The notes: generated by a model not told the origin, from the sequence alone. A stretch of 64,000 bases of DNA from Shewanella algidipiscicola (GCF_003605125.1 NZ_QPQT01000004.1:62001-126000); one strand, 5' to 3'; counted from the first letter of the stretch, positions 1-9,212 are shown. Numbers and translations: made by a program.

Positions 1-609
1 CAACTCCACATGATAGTGAAAGTTACGCCGCAAACGAGTGAGATCGGTTTTATACAATACCACTTCGGCCAGTACCTTATCATCGGCGGTGGTCAGCATG
101 ACCGACTCAAGTTGTTCGAGGCGGGTTTCTAAATCAAACAGAATTTTATGGTAGCGTTTCACCACAAAGCGGCTGATCTTAAGGCTTAAGGCCCCAGTCC
201 CAGTGGCGAGGGAGATATCGCCCGCGTGCAGCGCCGCCATGGTGCGCTCGATGCTGAGCGAGCGGGCCGAGTGGCGAGTGATAATAAAGCGCTCACTGAT
301 AAACATCGCCAAGAGAATATTATCGCAATTAATGGATTCAGAATCTGCCGACAAGCCACGCAGCAAAATAAAGGTGTGATCGCCAAAATCTTCAATCTTG
401 GGTGGATGCCTATCGCGTGACGCATCTTGCAGCGCTAGCTGATGCAGGTTAAAGGTTTGTTTTAACATGGCTTGCAGTGGCTCGGTTAACTCGCCATCAA
501 TATTAAGCCATAAAATGGCGTCATCGCTCTGTTGCCACTGAGCGATATGGGAGTCGTCGCCTTGAATGAGCGAATTATCTTGTGGGCTGTAGAGAAGAGT
601 GGTCAGCAT
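1..609 (-). CDS. CorA/ZntB-type divalent cation transporter, N-terminal part (runs off the window)
   Basis: The minus-strand frame is open from an ATG at 609 down to base 1, giving 203 residues with no stop, so the gene continues outside the window. The start has an AGAGG ribosome site about 7 nt upstream. The segment around residues 65-85 (HPPKIEDFGDHTFILLRGL) matches the conserved cytoplasmic domain of the CorA family, which moves Mg2+, Zn2+ or Co2+ across the inner membrane. The diagnostic C-terminal membrane helices and GMN motif lie outside the window, so family is fairly sure but the ion is not. The mscS-like gene lies 26 bp upstream on the same strand, suggesting an operon. Confidence 0.8.
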   Translation of the reverse strand, partial: MLTTLLYSPQDNSLIQGDDSHIAQWQQSDDAILWLNIDGELTEPLQAMLKQTFNLHQLALQDASRDRHPPKIEDFGDHTFILLRGLSADSESINCDNILLAMFISERFIITRHSARSLSIERTMAALHAGDISLATGTGALSLKISRFVVKRYHKILFDLETRLEQLESVMLTTADDKVLAEVVLYKTDLTRLRRNFHYHVEL

Positions 610-635
610 AGTCTTGCCTCTGGTTAGATGACGCC

Positions 636-1181
636 TTAATCACTTTGGATTTGGATATGGTCTTTATCATCTTTTTCGTTAATGAGTGCTGGGGCATGGC
701 TGGATAACTTGAGTACCCCTTTTTGCAGCATCAAATTATTAGGGTAAGTGATAAGCACATCGTCGTCGCGTTGGATCAATACATGGAATAGACATATGTC
801 GGCGATGATCCCTGTGACATCTTCATCCTTATCAATCACTTTAATCTTGTCGCCAATGCGATAGGGAAAGACGAAGAAGATTAAAATGCCGGCGGTAATA
901 TTACTCAGTATCGACCATTGTGCGACAAGGGCAACACCCAGTACGGCAAAGATGGATGAGATAAACAGCGACACTTGCTGATATTCAATCCCGAGCGAAA
1001 CCACCATTAGGCACACCATCAGGGTAAAATAGAGGTAGCTAATGTATTGGATCACCATTTTCGAACGAGTCGCTGATACCTGTTTATGTTGGGCAAGTTT
1101 ACTGACCCAATTGGTCAATAGGCGCTGGCCAAAAATAAATAATACAATAAACAGGGTGACGATAAGTAGTGAATAGGTCAT
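636..1181 (-). CDS. Small MscS-family mechanosensitive channel protein
   Basis: A 181-aa inner-membrane protein. An N-terminal hydrophobic helix (about residues 1-20) is followed by two more around 40-95, including the Ala/Gly-rich pore-type helix (VLGVALVAQWSILSNITAGI), then a short beta domain with the MscS-like stretch FPYRIGDKIKVIDKDEDVTG. It is shorter than E. coli MscS (286 aa) and lacks most of the C-terminal cytoplasmic cage. Family members open under membrane tension to release osmolytes. It is the first gene of a likely two-gene unit with the CorA-like transporter. Confidence 0.8.
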   Translation of the reverse strand: MTYSLLIVTLFIVLFIFGQRLLTNWVSKLAQHKQVSATRSKMVIQYISYLYFTLMVCLMVVSLGIEYQQVSLFISSIFAVLGVALVAQWSILSNITAGILIFFVFPYRIGDKIKVIDKDEDVTGIIADICLFHVLIQRDDDVLITYPNNLMLQKGVLKLSSHAPALINEKDDKDHIQIQSD

Positions 1182-1558
1182 TAGTAATAGCTTATAAATA
1201 AAAGACTTTTAACATTTACTACATGATGCAGGCTTATGCAATGACTCTTGTTACGCATCAGCAAATTGGCTTACAGGTTAATGTGGGATCATAAGTTGAG
1301 GGGGAGTGGCTTAGCGATAACCATTATGCTAACGAGCTTGTTGCATCAAGCTGGGGGTGTTCTGTCGACTAATCGAGCAAACCGGTGGGTTTATCTGTGT
1401 AACGGGGTTGAAGTGGAGGATAAATCACCCTGTGGTGGCTGTGTTAGCGCGCCGATTCAGTCATACTATCGCCTTTGTTACTCGGCTTACATCACGCCGC
1501 CATCAAGGGCCGGTCGCGATAGGCTCAGTGTTTCATTATGCTTATTGTCGGAGTCCAG
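1182..1558. other. Intergenic region, nothing convincing
   Basis: About 375 bp between two divergent genes. It must hold both promoters, but I see no clear hairpin or operator. Plus-strand open frames here (for example 1248-1562) have no family resemblance or ribosome site and look accidental. Confidence 0.5.
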
Positions 1559-2302
1559 ATGACAGATTTTCAAACCTTGTATCGCAGCGAGGATGAGTAC
1601 GGCCCTTTAATCGTTAACGAAGATGGCCAGATGCGCCTGCTTTCGTTTGGCGATAGCGATGAACAAAGCAAACTGCTTAAGTCATCACCGCACATTCCCC
1701 AGCATACGTATTTACAAGCCATGTTATTGGTACTGCTTTTTATTAAGCCTAAGCGAGTCATAGTGTTAGGCCTGGGTGGTGGGGGCTTAATTCATGCGTT
1801 ACGTCATTACGATCGCGCCATTAATATTACCGCCGTCGAGCTGCGCGGCGAGGTGATTGATATTGCTAAACGCTACTTTCAGTTACCTACGGGCAAAAAG
1901 CTCACTCTTATCCATCAAGATGCCACCGAGTTTTTGGTGGCGCGGGAGCATAAAAAGGCCGATGTGATTTTTGCCGATATTTATGGTGCCGACGGTGTCG
2001 ATGAAAACCAGCTGTCAGAAACTTTCATTGCCAATGCGGCGAGCCTGCTTAAGGGTGAGGGGTATTTGGTGCTCAATTGCTGGAAAGAACATAGTCAAAA
2101 TCGAGAGCTATTAGCGTTACTGCAGCTCCATTTTGTCGAGGTAAGAGCCTGTTTAACCGGTGGCGGTAATTGGGTGGTAATTGCGGGGAAAGTGGCTAAG
2201 TCGGTCAGTAGTAGTGGCTTAAAAGCCGAGGCGCAGCAGTTATCCTTGCAATTGGACTTTCCCTTGGGCCGCAGTTTAACGCGATTCGAGCTATGGGAGT
2301 GA
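1559..2302 (+). CDS. Spermidine synthase-like SAM-dependent methyltransferase/aminopropyltransferase fold protein
   Basis: A 247-aa protein. A Rossmann SAM-binding motif VLGLGGGGLIHALRHY is followed by the acidic strand ITAVELRGEVIDIAKRYF and the DVIFADIYGADG segment, the order seen in spermidine synthase (SpeE) relatives. The start at 1559 is chosen over an upstream ATG (1538) because GGAG sits 5 nt before it. There is no polyamine gene (speD, speA) nearby, so true spermidine synthesis is doubtful; it may be one of the many SpeE-fold proteins of unknown substrate. It stands alone and ends 250 bp before ahpC. Confidence 0.75.
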   Translation: MTDFQTLYRSEDEYGPLIVNEDGQMRLLSFGDSDEQSKLLKSSPHIPQHTYLQAMLLVLLFIKPKRVIVLGLGGGGLIHALRHYDRAINITAVELRGEVIDIAKRYFQLPTGKKLTLIHQDATEFLVAREHKKADVIFADIYGADGVDENQLSETFIANAASLLKGEGYLVLNCWKEHSQNRELLALLQLHFVEVRACLTGGGNWVVIAGKVAKSVSSSGLKAEAQQLSLQLDFPLGRSLTRFELWE

Positions 2303-2368
2303 TTTTTAGCTGTTAGCATTTAAATGCGCCACTTTTATAATTAGTCACTGCAACATAGTCGCTTAGGG

Positions 2369-2418
2369 CTAATCGATTTTTTCATTGCGATCAAAGTTCA
2401 ATTACAAAAATCGATTAG
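2369..2418. promoter_or_regulatory. 13-bp perfect inverted repeat upstream of ahpC
   Basis: CTAATCGATTTTT at 2369-2381 is exactly mirrored by AAAAATCGATTAG at 2406-2418, with a 24-nt spacer. Each arm contains the palindrome AATCGATT. It lies 130-180 nt before ahpC, a typical place for a peroxide-responsive operator, but I cannot assign it to OxyR or any other regulator. Confidence 0.45.
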
Positions 2419-2550
2419 CATGATAGTTTTTACCCGTTATATTTAATTGTCACGCCGCGTTATTATCTCTCCATCGAAACAAACAACGGGTTGCAGCAAA
2501 CGGCTGCTACCCAAGCGTTAATCTGTTAATAACCCTAAATGGAGCATGAC

Positions 2551-3120
2551 ATGACACAATCTATCATCAACACTGAAATCAAGCCTTTTTCTGCAACTGC
2601 ATACCACAATGGTGATTTCGTCTCGGTAACCGAGCAAGACCTTTTAGGCAAGTGGTCAGTTGTGTTCTTCTACCCAGCTGATTTCACGTTTGTGTGCCCT
2701 ACCGAACTAGGTGACATGGCCGATCACTACGAGAAGCTACAGTCTATGGGCGTTGAAGTGTACTCAGTGTCAACAGACACTCACTTTACTCACAAAGCAT
2801 GGCACGATAGCTCAGACACTATCGGCAAAATTCAATACCCAATGATCGGTGACCCAACCGGTACTATCACACGCAACTTTGGTGTGATGATTGAAGAAGA
2901 TGGTTTAGCACTTCGCGGTACTTTTGTTATTAACCCAGAAGGTGTAATTAAAGTGGCTGAAGTTCATGATCTAGGTATTGGTCGTAGTGCAGCTGAGTTA
3001 GTTCGTAAGATCCAAGCTGCTCAGTATGTTGCAACACACGACGGTGAAGTTTGTCCTGCTGCATGGCAGCCAGGTGAAGACACCCTAGCACCTTCTTTAG
3101 ATCTAGTGGGTAAAATCTAA
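2551..3120 (+). CDS. ahpC: Alkyl hydroperoxide reductase subunit C (typical 2-Cys peroxiredoxin)
   Basis: A 189-aa cytoplasmic peroxiredoxin that reduces H2O2 and organic peroxides. The peroxidatic cysteine is in [14 protein letters not shown] and the resolving cysteine in GEVCPAAW near the C-terminus. Length and motifs match E. coli AhpC (187 aa). The start at 2551 follows GGAG with 6-nt spacing; an in-frame ATG at 2539 would put that site inside the gene. Its reductase AhpF is next, 175 bp downstream. Its codon choice looks like that of a highly expressed gene. Confidence 0.97.
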   Translation: MTQSIINTEIKPFSATAYHNGDFVSVTEQDLLGKWSVVFFYPADFTFVCPTELGDMADHYEKLQSMGVEVYSVSTDTHFTHKAWHDSSDTIGKIQYPMIGDPTGTITRNFGVMIEEDGLALRGTFVINPEGVIKVAEVHDLGIGRSAAELVRKIQAAQYVATHDGEVCPAAWQPGEDTLAPSLDLVGKI

Positions 3121-3202
3121 CACAGCCTCACCCCTAGCGGATAGAGCCACATCTGGCTTATTCGCTACCGGCTAAGTTCATCACTTAGCCCCATTATCTT
3201 AA

Positions 3203-3240
3203 TGCCGGCTCAGGTTCCCCCTGCAATGCCTGAGCCGGCA
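3203..3240 (+). terminator. Strong hairpin between ahpC and ahpF (terminator/attenuator-like)
   Basis: TGCCGGCTCAGG (3203-3214) pairs perfectly with CCTGAGCCGGCA (3229-3240) around a 14-nt loop. The following sequence (CTTTATCG, then ATTTTTCTTT) is only a weak T tract. It would let ahpC be made in excess over ahpF by partial termination or by protecting the ahpC mRNA end. Confidence 0.6.
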
Positions 3241-3295
3241 CTTTATCGCTATTTTTCTTTACTCATTTTTGAGTCGCCTATATTTAGGAGCTTTT

Positions 3296-4861
3296 ATGTT
3301 AGATGCGAATGTAAAAAATCAGCTGACTACCTATCTGCAAAACCTCAAGCGCCCAGTTGAACTTGTCGTATCAGCAGATAACAGTCCTAAAGCGTTAGAA
3401 TTAAAGTCGTTAGCTGCCGATATAGCTGACGCTTCAAGCTTAGTGTCAGTGACCGAATCCGCGGGTGAACGCACCCCGTCAATGACAGTAACCAACAACG
3501 AAACCCATAGCCGCATCAGCTTTGCTGGTTTGCCTATGGGGCATGAATTTACCTCATTGGTGTTAGCTTTGCTGCACACCGGTGGGCATCCGATTAAACT
3601 CGATGCAGAGCTAATAGAGCAGATCCGCGCACTTCCCGGCGAGTATCGGTTTGAAACCTATGTATCGTTAAGCTGCCAAACCTGCCCAGAAGTGGTGCAG
3701 GCACTGAATATGATGGCAGCTATTAACCCTAATATTAGCAATGTGTTGATTGATGGCTCACTATTCCAAGAAGAAGTGAATCAACGCAACATTATGGCGG
3801 TGCCCTCTGTTTACCTCAACGGTGAGCCTTTCTCTGTGGGCGGTATTAGTGTGGTTGAGATCCTTAATAAGCTAGACGTCAATGCCGCTGGCCGTAAGGC
3901 TGAGCAGTTAAATCAGAAACAAGCGTTTGATGTGTTGGTTGTCGGTGGCGGCCCCGCGGGTGCATCGGCGGCCATATATGCAGCCAGAAAGGGGTTACGT
4001 ACCGGAATCGTGGCCGACAAGTTTGGTGGTCAAGTCGCCGAAACTGTGGGCATCGAAAACTTTATTTCAGTGAAAGCCACCGAAGGGCCAAAGCTGGTGG
4101 CTAACCTTGAAGCCCATGTGCACGAATATGATGTTGATATTATGGATAATCAACGTGCCTTGAGCCTTAAATCTGGCGAGCTATTTGAACTTGAATTGGA
4201 AAGCGGCGCAGTGCTGCGCAGCAAAACCGTGTTAATCGCCACAGGTGCCCGCTGGCGAGAAATGAATGTCCCCGGCGAGCAAGAATACCGGGGCAAAGGG
4301 GTCGCGTACTGCCCACATTGCGATGGTCCACTGTTTAAAGGTAAACGGGTTGCCGTCATTGGTGGGGGGAACTCAGGTATTGAGGCGGCGATCGATTTAG
4401 CCAATATCGTTGAACATGTCACGGTATTGGAGTTTGATAGCAAGCTTAGAGCCGATGATGTGCTGCAACGCAAGGCCGCATCTATGGGCAATATTGATAT
4501 TATTACTCAGGCAATGACCACTGAGGTGACTGGCGATGGTCAACGTGTTAATGGCCTAAATTATACTGACAGAGCCACAGGCGAAAGCCACCATATCGCC
4601 TTGGCGGGTATATTTGTGCAGATAGGTTTGGTGCCGAATGCCGAATGGTTAAGAGGCACACTCGAGCTGACTAACCGTGGTGAGATCATTGTCGATGGGA
4701 AAGGGGAAACCTCGCTTGCGGGTGTATTTGCCGCAGGTGATGTCACCAATTCGGCCTACAAGCAGATCATCATAGCCATGGGCAGTGGAGCCACGGCTTC
4801 ATTAGGCGCTTTTGATTATCTGATCCGTCATAGCGAAGACAGCAGCGTCCAAGCCGCGTAA
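3296..4861 (+). CDS. ahpF: Alkyl hydroperoxide reductase subunit F (NADH:AhpC disulfide reductase)
   Basis: A 521-aa FAD enzyme that recycles oxidised AhpC with NADH. The N-terminal double thioredoxin-like domain has the redox pair in SCQTCPE (about residue 130). A thioredoxin-reductase-like half follows, with FAD motif [21 protein letters not shown], active-site CPHCDGP and NAD motif [14 protein letters not shown]. Length equals E. coli AhpF (521 aa). The start at 3296 follows TAGGAGC; the earlier in-frame start lacks a site. Operon partner of ahpC. Confidence 0.97.
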   Translation: MLDANVKNQLTTYLQNLKRPVELVVSADNSPKALELKSLAADIADASSLVSVTESAGERTPSMTVTNNETHSRISFAGLPMGHEFTSLVLALLHTGGHPIKLDAELIEQIRALPGEYRFETYVSLSCQTCPEVVQALNMMAAINPNISNVLIDGSLFQEEVNQRNIMAVPSVYLNGEPFSVGGISVVEILNKLDVNAAGRKAEQLNQKQAFDVLVVGGGPAGASAAIYAARKGLRTGIVADKFGGQVAETVGIENFISVKATEGPKLVANLEAHVHEYDVDIMDNQRALSLKSGELFELELESGAVLRSKTVLIATGARWREMNVPGEQEYRGKGVAYCPHCDGPLFKGKRVAVIGGGNSGIEAAIDLANIVEHVTVLEFDSKLRADDVLQRKAASMGNIDIITQAMTTEVTGDGQRVNGLNYTDRATGESHHIALAGIFVQIGLVPNAEWLRGTLELTNRGEIIVDGKGETSLAGVFAAGDVTNSAYKQIIIAMGSGATASLGAFDYLIRHSEDSSVQAA

Positions 4862-4882
4862 TGTTAGCCTAATACCTTGATT

Positions 4883-4907
4883 AAACAGCCAGCTTAGCTG
4901 GCTGTTT
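4883..4907 (+). terminator. Rho-independent terminator after ahpF
   Basis: AAACAGCCAGC / GCTGGCTGTTT, an 11-bp perfect stem with a TTA loop, 21 nt after the ahpF stop. Confidence 0.8.
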
Positions 4908-4980
4908 CTGTATCTGCTTATATACTGATTTAACAAGAAGATTTTTATTGAGGTATTATCGGTAACTCACCGTCTTATGT

Positions 4981-6183
4981 ATGACAAATCAAATAATTAA
5001 CTTCGAGCAGCAACATAAAATTGAGACTTTGCGCTACATACTTAACAGCATTAAGTGGGCTGCACTGTTGTCATTGTTTTTAATCGTGGCCATCTCTATG
5101 AGCGCTTACGTGAGATCCTTGTCAGCCGAGTATTTCGATGTGTTGGCGCTAATGGTGTTGCCTGTGTTGTTGGTGTCGCTATTGGGGCTCGCCATGGGCA
5201 TCTGGATGGAGCGGGAGGCGATGACTCAGCGCATGGTGCTGAGCTACTTCTTGCTGTTAGCGGCGGCGTGGCTGTTTTTGATCATTAGTTTATTTTTGCA
5301 GGCCTCACCTTTGCTTGGATTTAATCAATATTCGGCATTGGCTGGAGTTGAGGCGTTGGTTGATATTTTGGTGGTAACCTTTGCGATAGCCCTATTTCCT
5401 AAGCGAAACTGGATGTTGGCTTTTATTATTCCTTTGATGTTGATGGGATTGATCATTCGTATGACGTCGCTGCCTGAAAGTCTGGTATTTGCCTTTACCA
5501 AGTTCGGCTGCTTTTTTGTGATCATTTTTACTGGACAGAAAGTGTTAGCCCAGTGGTTCGATACGGCTATCTTGCGAGACGTGGAAAAGCAGATGTTAGT
5601 GAAGCAGTTTCGCCGCATGGCCTTGATCGATGTGTTGACTAATTTAAGCAATCGACGCCATTTTGACGAGATTTTACATCAAGAGATCAGAGCCTCAGAA
5701 CGTAACCGTCATCCGCTGAGTTTAATATTGCTCGATGTGGACTTTTTTAAACGTCTTAATGACAGTCAAGGCCATGTCGCAGGTGATCGCTGTTTGGTAC
5801 AGCTGGCGGCTATCTTGTCGGAAATCGCTCATCGTCCGCGTGACTTAGCGACTCGCTATGGTGGCGAGGAGTTTGCTCTTATCTTGCCGGAGACCGACTT
5901 AAAAGGAGCTGTGGTGATCGCCGAAAAGCTAAAGACAGCTATCAAGCATACGCGAATTCCTCATGCCACCTCAGATATTGCTCCTTACCTTACAGTCTCT
6001 CAAGGGGTGTGCCAGTGGCAAGAGGGGATCGATGCCGCGGCCTTTATTCGCAGCGCCGACGCATTACTCTACGAGGCTAAAAAAGCGGGGCGTAACACCT
6101 TTAAGGCTGGCATAGCTAAGCCCGTGGCGAGTCCAAAGCAGGCGTGTTTTTATAATGCAGGTGATGTAGAAAAGCCCACCTAA
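4981..6183 (+). CDS. Membrane-bound diguanylate cyclase (GGDEF)
   Basis: A 400-aa protein. Residues about 25-200 hold six hydrophobic helices with no recognisable sensor fold. A linker leads into a GGDEF domain (about 213-375) that makes cyclic di-GMP from two GTP. The active-site motif is GGEEF at residues 294-298. RPRD at 285-288 lies exactly five residues upstream, which is the RxxD product-inhibition I-site, so the enzyme is predicted active and feedback-inhibited. No clear ribosome site is visible. It is a single-gene unit; the stop codon lies in the loop of the following terminator. Confidence 0.92.
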   Translation: MTNQIINFEQQHKIETLRYILNSIKWAALLSLFLIVAISMSAYVRSLSAEYFDVLALMVLPVLLVSLLGLAMGIWMEREAMTQRMVLSYFLLLAAAWLFLIISLFLQASPLLGFNQYSALAGVEALVDILVVTFAIALFPKRNWMLAFIIPLMLMGLIIRMTSLPESLVFAFTKFGCFFVIIFTGQKVLAQWFDTAILRDVEKQMLVKQFRRMALIDVLTNLSNRRHFDEILHQEIRASERNRHPLSLILLDVDFFKRLNDSQGHVAGDRCLVQLAAILSEIAHRPRDLATRYGGEEFALILPETDLKGAVVIAEKLKTAIKHTRIPHATSDIAPYLTVSQGVCQWQEGIDAAAFIRSADALLYEAKKAGRNTFKAGIAKPVASPKQACFYNAGDVEKPT

Positions 6184-6195
6184 TGTGGGCTTTTT
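6171..6195. terminator. Bidirectional terminator shared by the GGDEF gene and the 65-aa gene
   Basis: AAAGCCCAC (6171-6179) pairs with GTGGGCTTT (6185-6193), followed by Ts. The TAA of the GGDEF gene (6181-6183) is in the loop, so the stem begins inside the coding region. Confidence 0.8.
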
Positions 6196-6215
6196 ATTGG
6201 CTTATAAGTGTGCGC

Positions 6216-6413
6216 TTATGCCGTGGTATTAATATTGTTGCCTATGTTTCCAACTGGCGCCGCGCTTGGTGCGGGCGTCGCTGCATTAATTAATTGCAGT
6301 GCAATTTCTCCCTCAGCTTGTTGTTGCTCCTTAGCAAGCTGAGCCACTTTTACCCCAACACTGCCATTGCTCATATTGGGTTGGAGGTTGCTGGTACCAA
6401 TCGTTACTGCCAT
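6216..6413 (-). CDS. Small conserved-looking protein, possible YjfB-type 'putative motility protein'
   Basis: A 65-aa protein with no signal peptide or membrane helix. Its middle (VKVAQLAKEQQQAEGEIALQLINAA) is an amphipathic Gln/Glu-rich helix resembling small YjfB-like proteins that are loosely associated with motility. The start ATG is preceded by AGGCAGTCCTC on the coding strand, a weak site. It ends against the terminator shared with the GGDEF gene. Function unknown; the family suggestion is by eye only. Confidence 0.55.
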   Translation of the reverse strand: MAVTIGTSNLQPNMSNGSVGVKVAQLAKEQQQAEGEIALQLINAATPAPSAAPVGNIGNNINTTA

Positions 6414-6579
6414 GAGGACTGCCTTAAATTAAATGGTGCCTTATGTTAACGATAGCCCATTATCATATGGATTTTTGTATCGTTAACGCGAAACGCAATT
6501 AAATTAGCTCTTAGCCTAACTTAACTATAGTGTTATCGGCCTAGCCTTGCGCAGCTTTAATTCTCTTTTTAAGGTAAGC

Positions 6580-6605
6580 GCGGTGATGTGCCATACCATC
6601 ACCGC
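6580..6605. repeat. 9-bp stem hairpin downstream of the DsbD-like gene
   Basis: GCGGTGATG (6580-6588) pairs with CATCACCGC (6597-6605), 8-nt loop. There is no T tract on the minus strand, so it is more likely an mRNA 3'-end stabiliser or a Rho-linked hairpin than an intrinsic terminator. Confidence 0.45.
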
Positions 6606-6613
6606 ATGGCAGC

Positions 6614-8032
6614 CTAACCTTGGCGCGCAATCAACTTACGGCCTAAGGTGATAACCAAGGTTAAGCCAATGGATGCGGCAATCAAGGCGATCGCTAACGT
6701 GACGTTTTGCAGTGCCGTAGGATCGACCGCTAAGGTGCCGCCCAGTCCAATCATCATGATGCCCGACATCAGTTTGAGGGTTTGCCCCTCTTTCTCCGTT
6801 AGCTTACGTTTACCTAAGGTGGCACTGAAGGCGATGACAATAATGGCCAGTGGGATCACATAAACAATATTGTAAAAAGCCAGATACAGGTAGCGATCGA
6901 ATGCGGGGAGTTCATGCATCGACAATACACTGGTGTAAATCATCGGAAAACCAGCGGTGCAAAGCAGCTCGTAAGCATTGGCTAAAATGGCTAATACCAC
7001 AGTGCCAGCGATCATCGCCGCCATGCTGCTGGCGCTGGTGAGTTTACCCATCCGCTTAATGAGTCCGGTGCGGTTTTCTGCCGACATAGACAAGGTGACC
7101 TCTCCTTTGGTAAAGAAGTAGTCTTTGATATTGATAATCCCTGCGACTAAGGCCATTAATCCTGCACCGAGAATAATCAATCCTCCGTCACTACCCGCAC
7201 CGAGCAGTTCGAAAATATTGAGCCATGCAATCATAAATAGGAAGTAAATAAAGCCGGAGAAAAAGACAAAAATACCGCCCACAATCAACATTCTGCTTCG
7301 GCTTTTAGCGTTAACCATGATGGATAATAGGAATAACAGCACGAAAAAAGCGCAGGGGTTAAATGCATCCACCCCAGCCAGTACTACAGTGAGTACCGGT
7401 AGCGACAGGGTCTCGGGAGCGATAACGCCAATAAAGGGCAACTCCACCGGTTGCACCTGGCTTATAGGAGTCGGAGTGGCATCTGGGCTGGCGCCTAGCC
7501 CTAGGTCACAGGTACCGGCTTGTTCACTTTCACTGCAGGTGCCAAAGAGGGGCGAGGCATCGGCAGTGTCGGCATTGGCCTGTGGGGCCAGATGCTCGTC
7601 ATCGCTGACTTGTCCACCTAAGGCGCGATAGCACGCTTTAAGGTTTTGCACTATGTACTGCCCGGTGACCGCTTCGCTACTGTAGCCCACAGTGGCTTTA
7701 TCGCAGGCGGCAATGTAGGGCACCGAGCGGGCAGGTACTTGGGTCTTTTGGGCAATCTGTTGCCATTTATCCATGGTGCCATCGGCCGAAATCATGTGTG
7801 ACTCCAGCTCTATCCAGGGATATTGTTGTGGCAGCGAATCGATAAAAGGGTGGGCCTCGGCGCAATGGGGGCAGGTTTTAGACCAAAAAAAGTATAGTTT
7901 TATTTTTAACTGCCCTTGGTCGTCGACATAGTGCCAAGTGGTATCAGATTGAGTGGTTGTGTCGGCGCCTTGGCTGGTAAAAGGGCTGAGACTTAATAGC
8001 AATAACAAACTTAAAATGACAATTCTTAACAT
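6614..8032 (-). CDS. Thioredoxin-domain plus DsbD/CcdA-like transmembrane thiol reductant transporter
   Basis: A 472-aa protein. Signal peptide at residues 1-23, then a periplasmic thioredoxin-like domain with active site C54-P-H-C57 (FFWSKTCPHCAEAHPF) and a cis-Pro segment RSVPYIA. A linker rich in acidic and Cys residues (two in CSESEQAGTC) follows. From about residue 215, a DsbD/CcdA-type membrane domain carries the paired cysteines in DAFNPCAFF and YELLCTAGFP. This order (thioredoxin first, then membrane part) is reversed relative to E. coli DsbD. It probably carries electrons from cytoplasmic thioredoxin to periplasmic disulfides or a dedicated partner. No partner gene is adjacent. Confidence 0.82.
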   Translation of the reverse strand: MLRIVILSLLLLLSLSPFTSQGADTTTQSDTTWHYVDDQGQLKIKLYFFWSKTCPHCAEAHPFIDSLPQQYPWIELESHMISADGTMDKWQQIAQKTQVPARSVPYIAACDKATVGYSSEAVTGQYIVQNLKACYRALGGQVSDDEHLAPQANADTADASPLFGTCSESEQAGTCDLGLGASPDATPTPISQVQPVELPFIGVIAPETLSLPVLTVVLAGVDAFNPCAFFVLLFLLSIMVNAKSRSRMLIVGGIFVFFSGFIYFLFMIAWLNIFELLGAGSDGGLIILGAGLMALVAGIINIKDYFFTKGEVTLSMSAENRTGLIKRMGKLTSASSMAAMIAGTVVLAILANAYELLCTAGFPMIYTSVLSMHELPAFDRYLYLAFYNIVYVIPLAIIVIAFSATLGKRKLTEKEGQTLKLMSGIMMIGLGGTLAVDPTALQNVTLAIALIAASIGLTLVITLGRKLIARQG

Positions 8033-8136
8033 GTTCCCTCCTCGGGAAGTGCTCGCCTGATCAAGATGGCAAGGGTGAAAACCCTGTTATCAATAGTTTA
8101 CTGCGCAGCCAAAGGGAGATTAAGTTTATCTGTCAT

Positions 8137-8151
8137 ATTTGCAATGCAAAT
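8137..8151. promoter_or_regulatory. 15-bp perfect palindrome upstream of the DsbD-like gene
   Basis: ATTTGCAATGCAAAT is a perfect palindrome around a central A, 105 nt upstream of the start of the minus-strand gene. It looks like an operator half-site pair; regulator unknown. Confidence 0.35.
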
Positions 8152-8308
8152 CGTGAAATGGCAGGTAAGTGTTAACTGGGGCAGATTTTGCAGCTGAGAT
8201 CAACGAGGGATAACGCATGTTTATTGCTTGTATTGCTGGCGGCGATTGCCGCCAGTTTGGGCTTAATTCGTCGATTTCATTTGCGGTGTAGGTGGTTGAT
8301 CCGTGGGT

Positions 8309-8764
8309 TTAATCGCTTAGGTTTGCATCAGCGGTATCAGTTTGCTCTGAGCGACTCTCCTTGGCGGCGATCGTTACTGGATGAGCATCTTGACACCAAT
8401 GTATGCTTAGGGTGCGGCTATTGTCATTACTCGCTGTGAGGATGCGGGTCATAATGGGCGCCTTGTAATCAGATTTCGCAAGGTACTCTTTCACGCGTTC
8501 GATGCGTCGATACGCCAGCCAACGGTCATATTTTCGCAGCTTTTTATCGGTTTGGCCTTTATAGATAGGAAATTCGAGTAATAAGTAGCCGTTATCGATT
8601 TGAGTATCAGTGATGAGCTGTTGCAGTTGCTTGGCGTGATGTTTTCCAAAGTACGAGCTGTTGACATCAAATGCTATACCTACCAACTCAAGCTCTTGTG
8701 GGCAGTGTGCTGCGGCATTGCCTAACCATAGTAGTGAAAGCAGAGCCAGAATTAGCTGCTTCAT
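8309..8764 (-). CDS. Exported protein with OmpA-C-like features, function unknown
   Basis: A 151-aa protein. A signal peptide (MKQLILALLSLLWLGNAAA) is followed directly by a cysteine (HCPQELELV); a second Cys near residue 125 (HWCQDAH) could pair with it. The segment YDRWLAYRRIERVKEYLAKSD resembles the helix of OmpA-like peptidoglycan-binding domains, in which 'ERR..AV..YL' is typical, and the overall beta-alpha pattern is compatible, but the key Asp/Arg residues are not clear. The start at 8764 has GGAGGTG about 6 nt upstream; an earlier start at 8779 would bury it. It is monocistronic. Confidence 0.6.
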   Translation of the reverse strand: MKQLILALLSLLWLGNAAAHCPQELELVGIAFDVNSSYFGKHHAKQLQQLITDTQIDNGYLLLEFPIYKGQTDKKLRKYDRWLAYRRIERVKEYLAKSDYKAPIMTRILTASNDNSRTLSIHWCQDAHPVTIAAKESRSEQTDTADANLSD

Positions 8765-9212
8765 AGTGAACACCTCCAATGTGTTGTTGTGATCTATTTT
8801 GTTAAGCCAAGTCTTTGACTTAGGTCTATAACCTTAGGTTTTGTAGCAAAGTATGACTTCAGGTCTATCAAGTTGTGGCTAGGGTTGTTTTTTACTGCAA
8901 GTTAATTGCCTTTGTGCTCTATAAAGTTGAGCAAGGCCAGTATGCAGCCATTAACGGCGCAGCGTCACATTTTTAGCCTAGTATAAGCTGGGCAATTTAG
9001 GGGAAAGGTGTTTATAAATCAACCGCATTCGTTAATAAAATGCAAATTGGGTGATAATAATTGAGTCATTACACAAATCAGGTGTTTTACGCGTTGGATC
9101 GGCATGGCATTGTCTTACTAGCGCGATCGCAATGTTTGTCGTTGTCAGTTGGATCAAGATTGCAGTAGACTGATGAAAAGTTGTGTGCAATTAAATACTG
9201 GAACAACCGTAA
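8765..9212. other. Intergenic region with a short imperfect direct repeat
   Basis: About 450 bp upstream of two divergent genes. GACTTAGGTCTAT (8817-8829) recurs as GACTTCAGGTCTAT (8855-8868), 38 bp apart. No reading frame or hairpin of note. Confidence 0.4.

Noticed and set aside
1248..1562. 104-aa plus-strand frame before the SpeE-like gene
   Set aside because: No ribosome site, no family resemblance, composition unlike the neighbours; it overlaps the start of the real gene.
8188..8439. 83-aa plus-strand frame with hydrophobic start
   Set aside because: Overlaps the end of the exported protein gene on the other strand and is probably a shadow; no ribosome site.
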